Origin: Bacteroidota bacterium | Lineage (GTDB): Bacteria > Bacteroidota > Bacteroidia > Chitinophagales > LD1 | Assembly (NCBI GenBank): GCA_025963485.1 | Contig: JAOQAO010000231.1 | Coordinates: 1 to 36,983 of the forward strand | Length of the DNA stretch: 36,983 bases | Direction: 5' to 3' | In this document: positions 1-9,134 of the stretch, piece by piece | Layout of the letters: each line of letters opens with the position of its first letter | Position numbering within the stretch: the first letter of the stretch is position 1 | Notes under the pieces: model-generated | The model's input: the letters and a program-made list of their open reading frames with translations, nothing else | Database searches by the model: none | What the model was told of the DNA's origin: nothing | Program-made: the position numbers and the translations under genes

Positions 1-2
1 TA

Positions 3-755
3 GAGCGTATAGCTCCTGAAAAGAAAAGTATCGTACAAACATATACCGGCAAGACGCCGATCTTTGACAATTTCAGCATCACCAAGCAGATCAAGGCATC
101 CTTTGGCAAGCAGGTCAATATAGGCAACGGTGTCTATGTGATCATCGAGAAGACCGAGGCATGCCACGTGATAGATGTCAACTCTGGCCACCGCGTGAGC
201 CTCGAGGGCAGCCAGGAGGTCAATGCCCTGCAAGTGAATATCGAAGCAGCAGAGGAAATATGCCGCCAGATGCGCCTGCGTGATCTCGGGGGTATTATCG
301 TTATCGACTTCATAGACATGAAGCATCCGGATAATAAGAAGATCCTTTATGACAAGATGAAGGGCTTTATGGATCATGATAAAGCAACACACACGATACT
401 GCCGCTTTCTAAGTTTAATATCATGCAGGTGACCCGCGAGCGTGTACGTCCGGAGGTGACCATCGCGACTACGGAGGAGTGCCCTACCTGCGGAGGTACA
501 GGTACTATCGGTTCGTCACTGCTGCTGATAGACGAGATACACAATGACCTCGACCACCTGCTCAATACGCACAAGACACTCAAACTCTATGTGCATCCTA
601 TCATAGCTGCTTACTTCAAGAAAGGCTTCCCGTCACTACGTATGCAGTGGCTCTTCAAATACAAGAAGTTCATCCGCATCTTCACCAATGAGAACTTCCC
701 GATCACGGAGTATAAGTTCTTTGATGAGCATGATGAGGAGATCAAGATCGACTAA
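3..755 (+). CDS. rng: Ribonuclease G/E family, C-terminal part (5' end outside window)
   Basis: The frame is open from the left edge, so this is the last ~250 residues of a protein usually about 500 long. RNase G/E is an endoribonuclease acting on rRNA precursors and mRNA. The catalytic region is visible: VIIEKTEA followed by the metal-binding aspartate in VIDVNSG (about residue 58 of the fragment) and the second acidic site in VIDFIDM (about 100). CPTCGGTG (about 160) is the paired-cysteine Zn-link motif of this family. After it comes the short C-terminal region of RNase G; the long unstructured degradosome tail of RNase E is absent. The stop overlaps the convergent gene on the other strand by 14 bases. 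Family assignment is very secure; G rather than E is inferred from the short tail. Confidence 0.95.
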   Translation, partial: ERIAPEKKSIVQTYTGKTPIFDNFSITKQIKASFGKQVNIGNGVYVIIEKTEACHVIDVNSGHRVSLEGSQEVNALQVNIEAAEEICRQMRLRDLGGIIVIDFIDMKHPDNKKILYDKMKGFMDHDKATHTILPLSKFNIMQVTRERVRPEVTIATTEECPTCGGTGTIGSSLLLIDEIHNDLDHLLNTHKTLKLYVHPIIAAYFKKGFPSLRMQWLFKYKKFIRIFTNENFPITEYKFFDEHDEEIKID

Positions 756-2259
756 GGTCTTTGATGGCTTTATTGATCCATATCTCGTAATAGAATATAG
801 CCTGGATATTTTTCTCGGTGGGTATTGCTGCGAGTGTTTTCAGCTCGGCGCTCAATTTCTGTAATGCCGTTTCTTTTTCTTTTTTGCTTGTCCTGCGCCA
901 ACTATCGGATAGAAATTTTAGCACCGCCTTTTCAGACTGCGTCACGCTCCTGAATTTTTTGATAAAAAGCATCGTCGAGGAGGCCAGCGATTTGCAGACC
1001 GTATAGCTGCCTAGCTGGTAGTATATAATACCCATCGCCATACGGCTGGATGTCTGCGGATCACCATTACCTTGTTTTACAGTATATGACAGGACTTTAT
1101 CAAACCATTTGAGGCTCGTGTTGTAATCTTCTATAAGGAAAGCGAGTTTGGCGGCAAAATAATAAGGCATAAGTCGTCGCTGCGGCATGATGTTTTTCTC
1201 GACTGTTTCCGCTTCTCTGTCAAATTTTTGGAGCAATGCTATGACCTCTTCCTTGCTTCGTTCACCATTTCTGTACCCGATCTGATATAGTTGCAGCATC
1301 GTGTCTACATAGTGGGCATCAAAGGTCCTGTCAAGAAATACCTTATCCAGGGGAAGCTTATGATAGTACCTGGTTTTTATTTTTTCCAACATTGCCATTG
1401 CATCTTTGACCATACCGGCGTGTATCATGGTGTTGATCAGGTTTTGTACGTCCACCATATACAGTTTTTCATCCACGCTGGTTTCGATGGGATATTGCTC
1501 TTGTATATTCAGGCTCTCCAGCCTGTGTCGGACCGCGGTGTCTCTTTCTCCGAGCATAGTATATATGGCTGCTTTGATATTGGACTGTATGGCCCTGATA
1601 TAGGGGCTGGCATATTTTTCACTTATCAGGTCATCGGTCAGTATCTTACGGATCTCCATTTGATAGGCCTCCGAAGGTATCTGGGTGGAGAGGCCTTTAA
1701 TCTTTGTCAGTTGGAATGTTATTTTCTGCAACCGCCAAAAGGTCATTTGATTATTAAGCGCCTCCTCCGTCTCTGCGATGTTTACATCCCATAGCTCAAA
1801 TTTCTCTTCCCCATTCAAGCGCATGTATCCATTGATATTTCGCTGCATTGCATAAAATTTCATCAGCAGTATGAAGTCAGACGCTTTTTTCGCCTCTTTT
1901 ATTGCTTTTTCAGTCAGGTCTGCTGCCATTTCATAGCAGCCTTTTTGAAACAGGATCAGGGTATCTGCAAATGCATTGCTGCGGCTGATATCTGCATCAG
2001 TGCTATGATGCTCTCTCAAAGCACGAAAGAGAACCTCCTGCAGGTAGTCCTTCTCGTGCGCCAGATTCGCCTTTGTTTTCTTTAGCTTTTTACAAAGTAT
2101 AGCAGCATCATAGTTATCTACCTTTTGCAGCGCTTCATATAGCTTTACGTATCCCTGCCCCTTGCTATTTTTTGCAGCATATTCTCTGAAGAATTTTTTC
2201 TCAGCAGCCGTGAGGTTGTGGATGAGGTCTACGAGTTGATCCTGTTTTCTCATGGGCAT
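742..2259 (-). CDS. Helical-repeat (TPR-like) protein, Bacteroidota-specific family, function unknown
   Basis: 505 residues, no signal peptide and no membrane segment. The protein looks almost entirely alpha-helical, with repeating helical pairs (for example YEALQKVDNYDAA near the start and FDKVLSYTVKQG in the C-terminal half), like TPR superhelices. The N-terminus (RKQDQLVDLIHNLTAAEKKF) resembles a family of unannotated ~500-residue proteins of Chitinophagaceae and Cytophagia that I know only as hypothetical. ATG codons lie at 2259 and 2253; either could be used. It converges on the RNase gene and overlaps its end. A scaffold or protein-interaction role would be a guess from the fold. A second protein of similar design lies at 14744-16159. 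Confidence 0.8.
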   Translation of the reverse strand: MPMRKQDQLVDLIHNLTAAEKKFFREYAAKNSKGQGYVKLYEALQKVDNYDAAILCKKLKKTKANLAHEKDYLQEVLFRALREHHSTDADISRSNAFADTLILFQKGCYEMAADLTEKAIKEAKKASDFILLMKFYAMQRNINGYMRLNGEEKFELWDVNIAETEEALNNQMTFWRLQKITFQLTKIKGLSTQIPSEAYQMEIRKILTDDLISEKYASPYIRAIQSNIKAAIYTMLGERDTAVRHRLESLNIQEQYPIETSVDEKLYMVDVQNLINTMIHAGMVKDAMAMLEKIKTRYYHKLPLDKVFLDRTFDAHYVDTMLQLYQIGYRNGERSKEEVIALLQKFDREAETVEKNIMPQRRLMPYYFAAKLAFLIEDYNTSLKWFDKVLSYTVKQGNGDPQTSSRMAMGIIYYQLGSYTVCKSLASSTMLFIKKFRSVTQSEKAVLKFLSDSWRRTSKKEKETALQKLSAELKTLAAIPTEKNIQAIFYYEIWINKAIKDLSRS

Positions 2260-2364
2260 ACGTTTAGGTGGCCAGCATTCCGATTTTTATCGAAAAACTG
2301 ATTTTAAAGTACAAATTTCTGAAACTATATTATAGAAAGAGAAGGCACAAGCATTGAATAACTG

Positions 2365-3276
2365 CTATGCTATCTTATTCTGCTTGCCCGCCTTGTATTC
2401 TTTGTACACCTCGCGCACCATGCCATCGGAGAGGCCTATCTTAGGTACATAGATCTTTGTAGCACCGACATATTTCATGATCGTGGTGAATATCTCTCCG
2501 GCGGGTACGATCACGTCTGCACGGTCGGGATTGAGATCAAATAGCTTCATGCGATCGTCTACAGAGTAGCGCTTGAGTTTGGTCACTATCTCGCTGAGCA
2601 GATCGTAAGTGAGGGGCTTGCCCTGCTTGAGTTCGGCCATTTTGAAGAGGCGGTTGATATTGCCGCCGGAGCCTACGAGGGAGAATGCCTTGATGGTTTT
2701 GGTTTCCTTCTTCAGCCAGTCTTTGAGTTCTTTCCAGTGTTCTTTATTGACCTTGTCGCTGAGTACACGTATAGTGCCGATGTCAAAGGACTTCGCTGCG
2801 GTAGCTTTGCCTTTGATAAAGACGGTGATCTCTGTGCTGCCGCCGCCGACATCTATGAAGAGGCAGTCGCTGCCGATATTTGAGGCGATGAAGTTCTGGC
2901 TATTGAATATCATGCCTGCTTCGCTATTACCGGAGATGATGTCGATTTTGATGCCTGCTTCTTTCTCTATACGCTTGACGATCTCGTCGCCGTTGCTGGC
3001 TTCGCGCATGGCTGATGTGGCGCAGCCTTTGTAATGGATGATGTCATTGACCTTCATCAGGTATTTGTAGCCTATCATGGCATCAACGAGCTTTTTGACA
3101 GTATGCTCGGGGATCTTGTGGTCCTTAAAGGCGTCTGCGCCGAGCCTCACCGGTACGCGTATGAGGCTATTCTTTTTGAACATGGGCTCCGCCCCGGGTG
3201 TTTCTATGACATGCTCTATGAGCAGACGGACCGAGTTGGAACCTATATCGATTGCAGCAAACTTCTTTATCTCCAT
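2365..3276 (-). CDS. ppx: Exopolyphosphatase / Ppx-GppA phosphatase
   Basis: 303 residues from the ATG at 3276. That start is preferred to one 63 bases upstream because the family begins directly with the first phosphate loop (FAAIDIGSNSVRLL). The second nucleotide/phosphate loop is LFIDVGGGSTEI and a third glycine-rich segment is LVGSGGNINRLF; VIVPAGEIF matches the conserved end of the actin-like fold. The length fits the short single-module Ppx type rather than the ~500-residue E. coli Ppx. It would hydrolyse polyphosphate and possibly pppGpp. It is on the same strand as ppk1 and sixA, but a foreign-looking gene on the opposite strand lies between it and ppk1. The family is secure; polyphosphate versus pppGpp preference cannot be read from the sequence. 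Confidence 0.92.
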   Translation of the reverse strand: MEIKKFAAIDIGSNSVRLLIEHVIETPGAEPMFKKNSLIRVPVRLGADAFKDHKIPEHTVKKLVDAMIGYKYLMKVNDIIHYKGCATSAMREASNGDEIVKRIEKEAGIKIDIISGNSEAGMIFNSQNFIASNIGSDCLFIDVGGGSTEITVFIKGKATAAKSFDIGTIRVLSDKVNKEHWKELKDWLKKETKTIKAFSLVGSGGNINRLFKMAELKQGKPLTYDLLSEIVTKLKRYSVDDRMKLFDLNPDRADVIVPAGEIFTTIMKYVGATKIYVPKIGLSDGMVREVYKEYKAGKQNKIA

Positions 3277-3450
3277 TGTAGCATTTAGTGAAGATGAAAA
3301 TACGGCATCGGTATGTCTAAGGGGAAAAGTAATTATCAACTGTGTGTTAGGTAGTCATATGCATTGCTGATATGATAGATTCCAGTGAAAACTAATGATT
3401 TGAACAGAGTTTGAAATATTATATATTACACTCTTACACGAAAACTACTT

Positions 3451-6174
3451 ATGAAGGAACTTAAACTATTTCTTAAAGTCCAAAGAGTTAAGCCTGTAAT
3501 TGCTTTTATTACCGAGTTCACAGGACTCGTTGTTCTTTTTTTTATCATATTATCTACCCTTGAGGAAAGTGCTCTTAAGTTCTGGGCGAAGACTGATTTT
3601 GCAAAGCATGAAGGAAGATTTAATTATATCTTTTTCGTTTGTCTTTTAATATTTTCAATAGGTATAGCGTATATATATACCGCTCAAAGAAAAAAAAGTA
3701 TACAGGTCATAGACCTTTTTATAGTGTTTATCTGGGCCTATATCAGATTTTCCGATAAATATAATTTGCTTCCCAATGGATCGCCTATCTGGATATTAAA
3801 ATATGTGGATTGTATTATTGTATTCATTGGTATTTCGTTTTTAATACCAGGCATAGGCCTTTTGTTCAAATTAACACAGAAGAACCATAGCGATCTTGAA
3901 ACCGATAAAAATGTATTTATTCCGGATCTTGATATTAAACAAATCGCAATTATCAAATCGAAGATCAATCGCACCCCATTACAAGAGGAGCTTCGAAAAA
4001 TAGATCAAGAGTGTCTTAATTTATATCCCTTTGCTCAGGAAATTGCAATTCTTCTAAGAGGGCTGAGGCCCGAAAAAGCGTTTTCTGTGGGAATAGAAGG
4101 TGACTGGGGAAGCGGCAAAAGCTCTTTGCTTGAGATGATTAAGGATAATCTGCCGGAAACTTATGAAGGATATAAAATAACGAAAATTGATTTCACGCCC
4201 TGGTTGTATCCAGATGAAAAATCAATGATTGCTAACTTTTTTACGACCTGGAAGGAAAATTTTTCAAATGATATCAGGCTTTCAAAAACATTTTCTCAGT
4301 ATGGAGATGTTTTATCCAAAGTTGAAAAAGAGGTTTTCAAAACGGAGTTATTAAATTTTTTATTTAAAAAGGAATCTTCTTACAAAGAATTGCGAGAAGC
4401 AATAGAAAGTAGTTTTAAAGAACGAAAGGAAATTTTTTATTTTTTTATTGATGATTTAGACAGAGTAGGGAAAGAGGAGGTTATTGAGGTAATCAGATTG
4501 TGCCGGCTATTAGCTAATTTCCCGAATACAATATATGTGCTTGCGTATGATAGAAAATATATTGACTCTGCAATGAGTCTTTTAACTACAGATACGTCTA
4601 AACAGGTTCAGTTTTTCGATAAAATTGTTCAAATAGAATTTAAGGTACCAGCAATAACGGAGCAAAAATTAAAAAACTATTTGGCGAAACTATTAAAAGA
4701 GCAACTTATAAATTTAAATCTTATAGTTTCCCCTGATCTTTCTGAAATTGATGTTGTTTGTAGCAAGGATTATGTGATCTGGTACTTAAAGAATATTAGA
4801 TCTGTAAAGAGATTTATAAATAATTTTTTACTCAGATATCGACTGTGCTATTCACAAGTAGATTTCCAAACTTTTTTTCTATTTGAATTGTTCTTCTTCA
4901 GATACAAGGAGAGTTACACAATGTTATATGAAAAAAGGAATGAGTGGCTTATAATTTGCGGAGGAAGTGTGAATCTACATGCAGTTGATCATTCAGTGGT
5001 TGAAAGGAATTTTGGTCTTAAAAATTTTGACTCCAATAAAGAATTTTCAATCCTTAATGATATCTTTTGGAACCGATCAATATTTAGGAGTATCAATAAA
5101 AATATAGATTCATATTTTGTTTTGGCCGGACCAGAAGATAATATTACTATGGAAGAATTTTCTGAGTGGTTATCTTTAACTGATAGTGAGAAGATCAAAA
5201 ACTTCAATTTATGGCTAAAGAATAACTCCTTACCATCATTCGTAAGAAATCTTACAGAATGGATTATCAATAATGATAATCTTGGGTATAATTTTAAGGG
5301 GAAATCTAACAAATCGCAAAGTTCCAGGTATGCGCATATAGACAGGATCGTGGAAATAATAACTCTCATAAGCGAACCTATTTTTTTCGAAGATACTATG
5401 GGCAAGAATAGTGATGCAGTTGTGAATATCCTTGTAGTTTTTTTGAATAAGGTTCCGGATCAGGCAGACTTAATATATGAAATCATCACAAATTTAATTC
5501 CTGTGGGTATGAACTTGCAAGGAATTAAAAGAGGACTATTAAACTCTAATGGTTTTGAGGTATTTGGGGATGAAAGAACGAAATATGTAAGGGCCATTTC
5601 TGCTGAATTGGATTATCCTCCCTATAATAAGTCTCATAGTCCTTATGAGCACCCAGCAACGCATTTCGAAAGAATTCATGAATTAAGTGAAGTTCCATGG
5701 ATTACTAGGGCTTTCCCATTAGACGACGTTGAATGTGGAATTATTGGTCCTAGTTTTCTCTTTGAGAGAGAGTTTTATTCAATATTTGATGCTAACGATA
5801 TAGAATCAGCGTTGTTGTTTATGCAGGTAGATGATTTTTGTGATATAAGTCTAAATGGCCATTTCATAAGTGCTAAAAATGACTTTGATTTTCATAATAA
5901 TGATAGCGTAAAAATGCCAATAGACATTACACTCCATATAAAATATGGTAAAAACGAACTTGCATTTACGATAAGAAACTATGGTAGGGAAGATGGCAAT
6001 ACTGAAAATAACCCTTACGGATTTGCCTATAAATTGATTGTAAAACCAAGTAAAGTAGGCCGCCGTCCCAAAGAAGATTTAAGCGATGTCGATGTATATG
6101 ACGACTATGACAATGATCCTAGATATGAGAAATTGGGTTCTGAGGGATCACGGGAAGATCGGAAACTAAATTAA
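3451..6174 (+). CDS. Membrane-anchored KAP-family P-loop NTPase with C-terminal beta-sandwich-like domain
   Basis: 907 residues. Four hydrophobic segments (about residues 12-36, 50-70, 82-100, 112-138) form an N-terminal membrane module. A KAP-type STAND-related NTPase follows: Walker A GDWGSGKSSLLEMI (about 215-228), Walker B FFIDDLDRVGKEE (about 331-343), then FPNTIYVLAYDRKYI, a typical KAP segment, and an all-helical region with SVKRFINNFLLRYR. The last ~150 residues contain VDDFCDISLNG, then YGKNELAFTIRNYG, which looks like a galactose-binding-like jelly roll. The tail is acidic. Base composition is far richer in A+T than both neighbours, suggesting horizontal transfer. KAP NTPases include phage-exclusion PifA and animal Kidins220, and many sit in defence islands; a defence role is inference. 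Family call is firm; the C-terminal domain is tentative. Confidence 0.85.
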   Translation: MKELKLFLKVQRVKPVIAFITEFTGLVVLFFIILSTLEESALKFWAKTDFAKHEGRFNYIFFVCLLIFSIGIAYIYTAQRKKSIQVIDLFIVFIWAYIRFSDKYNLLPNGSPIWILKYVDCIIVFIGISFLIPGIGLLFKLTQKNHSDLETDKNVFIPDLDIKQIAIIKSKINRTPLQEELRKIDQECLNLYPFAQEIAILLRGLRPEKAFSVGIEGDWGSGKSSLLEMIKDNLPETYEGYKITKIDFTPWLYPDEKSMIANFFTTWKENFSNDIRLSKTFSQYGDVLSKVEKEVFKTELLNFLFKKESSYKELREAIESSFKERKEIFYFFIDDLDRVGKEEVIEVIRLCRLLANFPNTIYVLAYDRKYIDSAMSLLTTDTSKQVQFFDKIVQIEFKVPAITEQKLKNYLAKLLKEQLINLNLIVSPDLSEIDVVCSKDYVIWYLKNIRSVKRFINNFLLRYRLCYSQVDFQTFFLFELFFFRYKESYTMLYEKRNEWLIICGGSVNLHAVDHSVVERNFGLKNFDSNKEFSILNDIFWNRSIFRSINKNIDSYFVLAGPEDNITMEEFSEWLSLTDSEKIKNFNLWLKNNSLPSFVRNLTEWIINNDNLGYNFKGKSNKSQSSRYAHIDRIVEIITLISEPIFFEDTMGKNSDAVVNILVVFLNKVPDQADLIYEIITNLIPVGMNLQGIKRGLLNSNGFEVFGDERTKYVRAISAELDYPPYNKSHSPYEHPATHFERIHELSEVPWITRAFPLDDVECGIIGPSFLFEREFYSIFDANDIESALLFMQVDDFCDISLNGHFISAKNDFDFHNNDSVKMPIDITLHIKYGKNELAFTIRNYGREDGNTENNPYGFAYKLIVKPSKVGRRPKEDLSDVDVYDDYDNDPRYEKLGSEGSREDRKLN

Positions 6175-6264
6175 TACGACGCAGAAACAAGTTCGCTGCC
6201 TTATCACTTCACGCCTCTTATAAAATAGGAGAGGTATAGATTAAAAATCCCCATCCAAATCCGA

Positions 6265-8322
6265 TCAGGTCTGCACCTTCTTCAGGTATTGGTATATTTT
6301 CTCCTGAGCGCGGACCTTGACGGGAGAGGCGGAGTGGCGGTAGGTATTGTCCTGAGGCAAATTCAGCACACGTGACTTGACATTGTCGGCCCACTGTATC
6401 TCGAGGATGTCGAGGAGCTCTTTCTGCAGGTGGCGGTCTGTGATAGGGCAGGAGATCTCGATACGCGTATCGAGATTGCGCGCCATCCAGTCTGCTGACG
6501 AGATGAAGTAGGTTGGATCGCCTTCATTGGCAAAAATGAAGATACGGGAGTGCTCCAGGTAGCGGTCTACTATGCTGATGGCCTCGATGTTCTCGCTCAT
6601 GCCTGGTACGCCGGGGATGAGCGCGCAGATACCGCGGACGATGACGCGTATGGGCACGCCGTGATTGCTTGCTTCGTAGAGTTTTGCGATCATCTCCTCA
6701 TCTACCAGGCTGTTCATCTTGAGGAATATGCCGGCTTTCTTACCATGCTTTGCGTTGTGTATCTCTACATCGATGAGCTGCATGAACTTTTTGCGGGTGC
6801 GCAGCGGCGATGGTATGAGGTATTTGTACTGGCGTACGATATAGTTTCGCTCGAAGAAGTCAAACACATGTGCTACCTCGGATGTGATATGAGGGTCGGC
6901 TGTGAGCAGCGACTCATCGCTGTATACATTTGAGGTGACCTCATTGTAGTTGCCCGTACTGATATTGACATACATTTTGTTCTTGCCTTTTTCCTCGCGC
7001 TGGATGAGGCAAAGCTTGGAGTGTACTTTGAGGCCTTGTACGCCATAGATGACATGTATATTTTCCTCGGCGAGCGCTTTAGCCCATTTGATATTGGCTT
7101 CCTCATCAAATCGTGCCTGCAGCTCTACGACGACAGTGACGTCTTTGCCGTTGCGCGCGGCATTGATGAGGGCGTTGATGACTTTAGATTTCTTAGCCGC
7201 GCGATAGAGGGTGATCTTGATGGATTTGACTGTCGGGTCTATGGCAGCCTCACGCAGCAGCTCTATGAATTGCCCGAAGCCCTGATAGGGATAGTGGAGC
7301 AGTATGTCACGCTTTTTGATCGCATCAAACATACTCTTGTCTTTGACGAGCGCCGGATGCGCGAGTGGTTTGTAATCCTCATAGCGCAGGTTCTTGGCGC
7401 CGAGCTGAGGGAAGGACATAAAGTCTTTGAAATTGTGGTAGCGGCCGCCGGGTATGAGGTTGTCGTATTTGCGCAGCTTCATACGGCTGGTGAATACTGC
7501 CAGCAAATCAGGTGGCATGCTTTGGTCAAATACAAAGCGTACCGGGTCGCCTTTCTGGCGGTTCTTTACGCTCTTCGATATCTTATCTAGGAAGCTCTGG
7601 GAGACGTCATTATCTATATCGAGTTCGGCATCGCGGGTGAGTTTGACTGTATATCCTTCTATCCTGTCAAAGGGGAAGATGGAGAATACCTCGGGCAGAT
7701 TGTGCCGAATGATATCGTCCAGGAGGATGACGTATTGATTATTATTGACTGATGGTAGTATGACAAACCGGGCTGCGGCATCCGCAGGTATCTCCAGCAG
7801 TGCATACTGCGTCATTTTGGGCTTACCATTTACGGAGAGCTTGACACCGAGGTAGATGGACTTGTCTTTGAGGTATGGGAAATGCTTGACCTGATTGAGC
7901 ATGATTGGCACGAGCGACGGACGTACATTGTCGGCAAAATAGTTTTTGACAAATTTGCTCTGTGCAGCTGAAAGTTTAGTCTCGTCTATGATATGGATAC
8001 CATGTGTGCGAAGCTCATGCTGTATCTCCTTGTAGGTCTTCTCAAACTGGAGATTCTGCTGGATCACGATCTTCTGTATCTCATCGAGGAGTTTATGCGG
8101 CTTGACATGGAGCTGGGTTTTAGCCTTCTTGCCAAAATCCATGACCCGCTTGAGTGTAGCGATCCTGACGCGAAAAAATTCATCGAGGTTATTGGAGAAA
8201 ATAGCGAGGAACCTGAGGCGCTCCAGTATAGGAACGGTCTTGTCTTCCGCCTCCTGCAACACTCTCTCATTGAAGGATAGCCAGCTTATATCTCTATTGA
8301 CAAACTTGGGATTCTTTACCAT
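6265..8322 (-). CDS. ppk1: Polyphosphate kinase 1
   Basis: 685 residues, full length for PPK1 (E. coli 688). It polymerises the gamma-phosphate of ATP into polyphosphate and can run in reverse. The N-terminal helical domain opens with the hallmark FVNRDISWLSFNERVLQEA and SNNLDEFFRVR. The two phospholipase-D-like domains carry the histidines: VHSKLCLI near residue 434 (the autophosphorylated histidine of E. coli) and YLEHSRIFIF near residue 590. GNYNE and RIEISCPI are also family signatures. It lies in the order sixA, small lipoprotein, ppk1 on the minus strand, with ppx further on beyond the KAP gene. It probably belongs to one polyphosphate cluster. Confidence 0.97.
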   Translation of the reverse strand: MVKNPKFVNRDISWLSFNERVLQEAEDKTVPILERLRFLAIFSNNLDEFFRVRIATLKRVMDFGKKAKTQLHVKPHKLLDEIQKIVIQQNLQFEKTYKEIQHELRTHGIHIIDETKLSAAQSKFVKNYFADNVRPSLVPIMLNQVKHFPYLKDKSIYLGVKLSVNGKPKMTQYALLEIPADAAARFVILPSVNNNQYVILLDDIIRHNLPEVFSIFPFDRIEGYTVKLTRDAELDIDNDVSQSFLDKISKSVKNRQKGDPVRFVFDQSMPPDLLAVFTSRMKLRKYDNLIPGGRYHNFKDFMSFPQLGAKNLRYEDYKPLAHPALVKDKSMFDAIKKRDILLHYPYQGFGQFIELLREAAIDPTVKSIKITLYRAAKKSKVINALINAARNGKDVTVVVELQARFDEEANIKWAKALAEENIHVIYGVQGLKVHSKLCLIQREEKGKNKMYVNISTGNYNEVTSNVYSDESLLTADPHITSEVAHVFDFFERNYIVRQYKYLIPSPLRTRKKFMQLIDVEIHNAKHGKKAGIFLKMNSLVDEEMIAKLYEASNHGVPIRVIVRGICALIPGVPGMSENIEAISIVDRYLEHSRIFIFANEGDPTYFISSADWMARNLDTRIEISCPITDRHLQKELLDILEIQWADNVKSRVLNLPQDNTYRHSASPVKVRAQEKIYQYLKKVQT

Positions 8323-8434
8323 ATGATACTATATCACTCCGGCCAAAATAGTAAAGAAAACGCAAAGCCAATGTTAAGGATTTAGCAAACAAATCGTGGC
8401 AAGCCTCTTGATGTATGATCTTTAAGGGCCTGAA

Positions 8435-8563
8435 TTACATCCAGATACCGTTTGGTAGCTTGTGTTTGGTATGGCCGCGGCAATCTTTTTTTGTATTGCA
8501 GGAGGATGAAACTAACAGCGTTAGTATGAGAAATATGGCAGATATTTTCCTGATGTAAATCAT
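8435..8563 (-). CDS. Small putative lipoprotein, 42 residues
   Basis: The short frame reads MIYIRKISAIFLILTLLVSS, then SCNTKKDCRGHTKHKLPNGIWM. It has two positive charges, a hydrophobic core and a cysteine after SSS, a plausible lipoprotein signal. The mature peptide would be about 21 residues, basic and histidine-containing with a second cysteine. It starts 33 bases after the SixA-like gene ends and stops 113 bases before ppk1 starts, on the same strand, so it may be co-transcribed with both. Very short lipoproteins ending in xxPNGxxM are a type I have seen in Bacteroidota, but I do not know a function. The gene is easily missed because of its size. Confidence 0.55.
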   Translation of the reverse strand: MIYIRKISAIFLILTLLVSSSCNTKKDCRGHTKHKLPNGIWM

Positions 8564-8595
8564 ATACTATTAACGAAATGACAGGCTTTATGTTG

Positions 8596-9087
8596 TCACT
8601 TCCTTAGCTCTTTAGGTTTCAAAAACCATTCCAGTTTGCCCCCTGCATCGATAGATCTCCAGTCATCGGTATCAAAAGTAATCAGGACCGCTCCCGTAGT
8701 AGGCACATTGTCTACGCCGGTATTGGTGTAGCGATTGACAAAGTCGGTAATAGATGGATTGTGACAGATAACGACTGCATTTTTAGGTTTTTTATCGAGC
8801 CCCTGAAGGTGCGACAATATCTCTAAGGTAGATGATTCATAAAGGGACCTGTCCTGAACGATGTCTGCAAACTTATAATCCCATTCATCGCAGATGATCT
8901 TAGCGGTTTGCAGGGTTCTCCTGGCCGGGCTGGCAGCGATATAGTCCGGTTTAAAACCTTTCTTCCTGATCTCTTTCGCTATCAGGCGGGTGTCCTCTTT
9001 GCGGTCCTCGCGTATGGGCCGGTCAAAATCGGCAGGTGAACTATTCCAGTCTGATTTGGTGTGTCTGATGAGCAGTACGGACTTCAT
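8596..9087 (-). CDS. sixA: SixA-like histidine phosphatase
   Basis: 163 residues, the usual length for the small branch of the histidine phosphatase superfamily. The catalytic loop is LLIRHTKSDWN near the N-terminus (RHT in place of RHG/RHA), followed by ASPARRTLQTA and the second catalytic histidine in VVICHNPSI. E. coli SixA dephosphorylates phosphohistidine in phosphorelay or PTS proteins; here the substrate is unknown. It is upstream of ppk1 on the same strand, and PPK1 itself works through a phosphohistidine, so a link to polyphosphate metabolism is possible but is inference. It is divergent from the small membrane protein gene at 9135. Confidence 0.9.
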   Translation of the reverse strand: MKSVLLIRHTKSDWNSSPADFDRPIREDRKEDTRLIAKEIRKKGFKPDYIAASPARRTLQTAKIICDEWDYKFADIVQDRSLYESSTLEILSHLQGLDKKPKNAVVICHNPSITDFVNRYTNTGVDNVPTTGAVLITFDTDDWRSIDAGGKLEWFLKPKELRK

Positions 9088-9121
9088 AACGTTAATTTAA
9101 TTTCCGTTAATTGTTTTTGAA

Positions 9122-9129
9122 TACTTTTG
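9122..9129 (+). promoter_or_regulatory. Candidate -7 promoter box
   Basis: TACTTTTG matches the Bacteroidota -7 consensus TAnnTTTG exactly, six bases before the GTG start of the small metal-binding-like protein. No convincing -33 TTTG is seen at normal spacing. If used, the transcript would be leaderless or nearly so, or translation would start further in. Confidence 0.35.
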
Positions 9130-9134
9130 CCATA

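Noticed and set aside
6214-6234. Hairpin CCTCT/AGAGG between the KAP gene and ppk1
   Set aside because: Only five base pairs and no T run on either strand; not called as a terminator.
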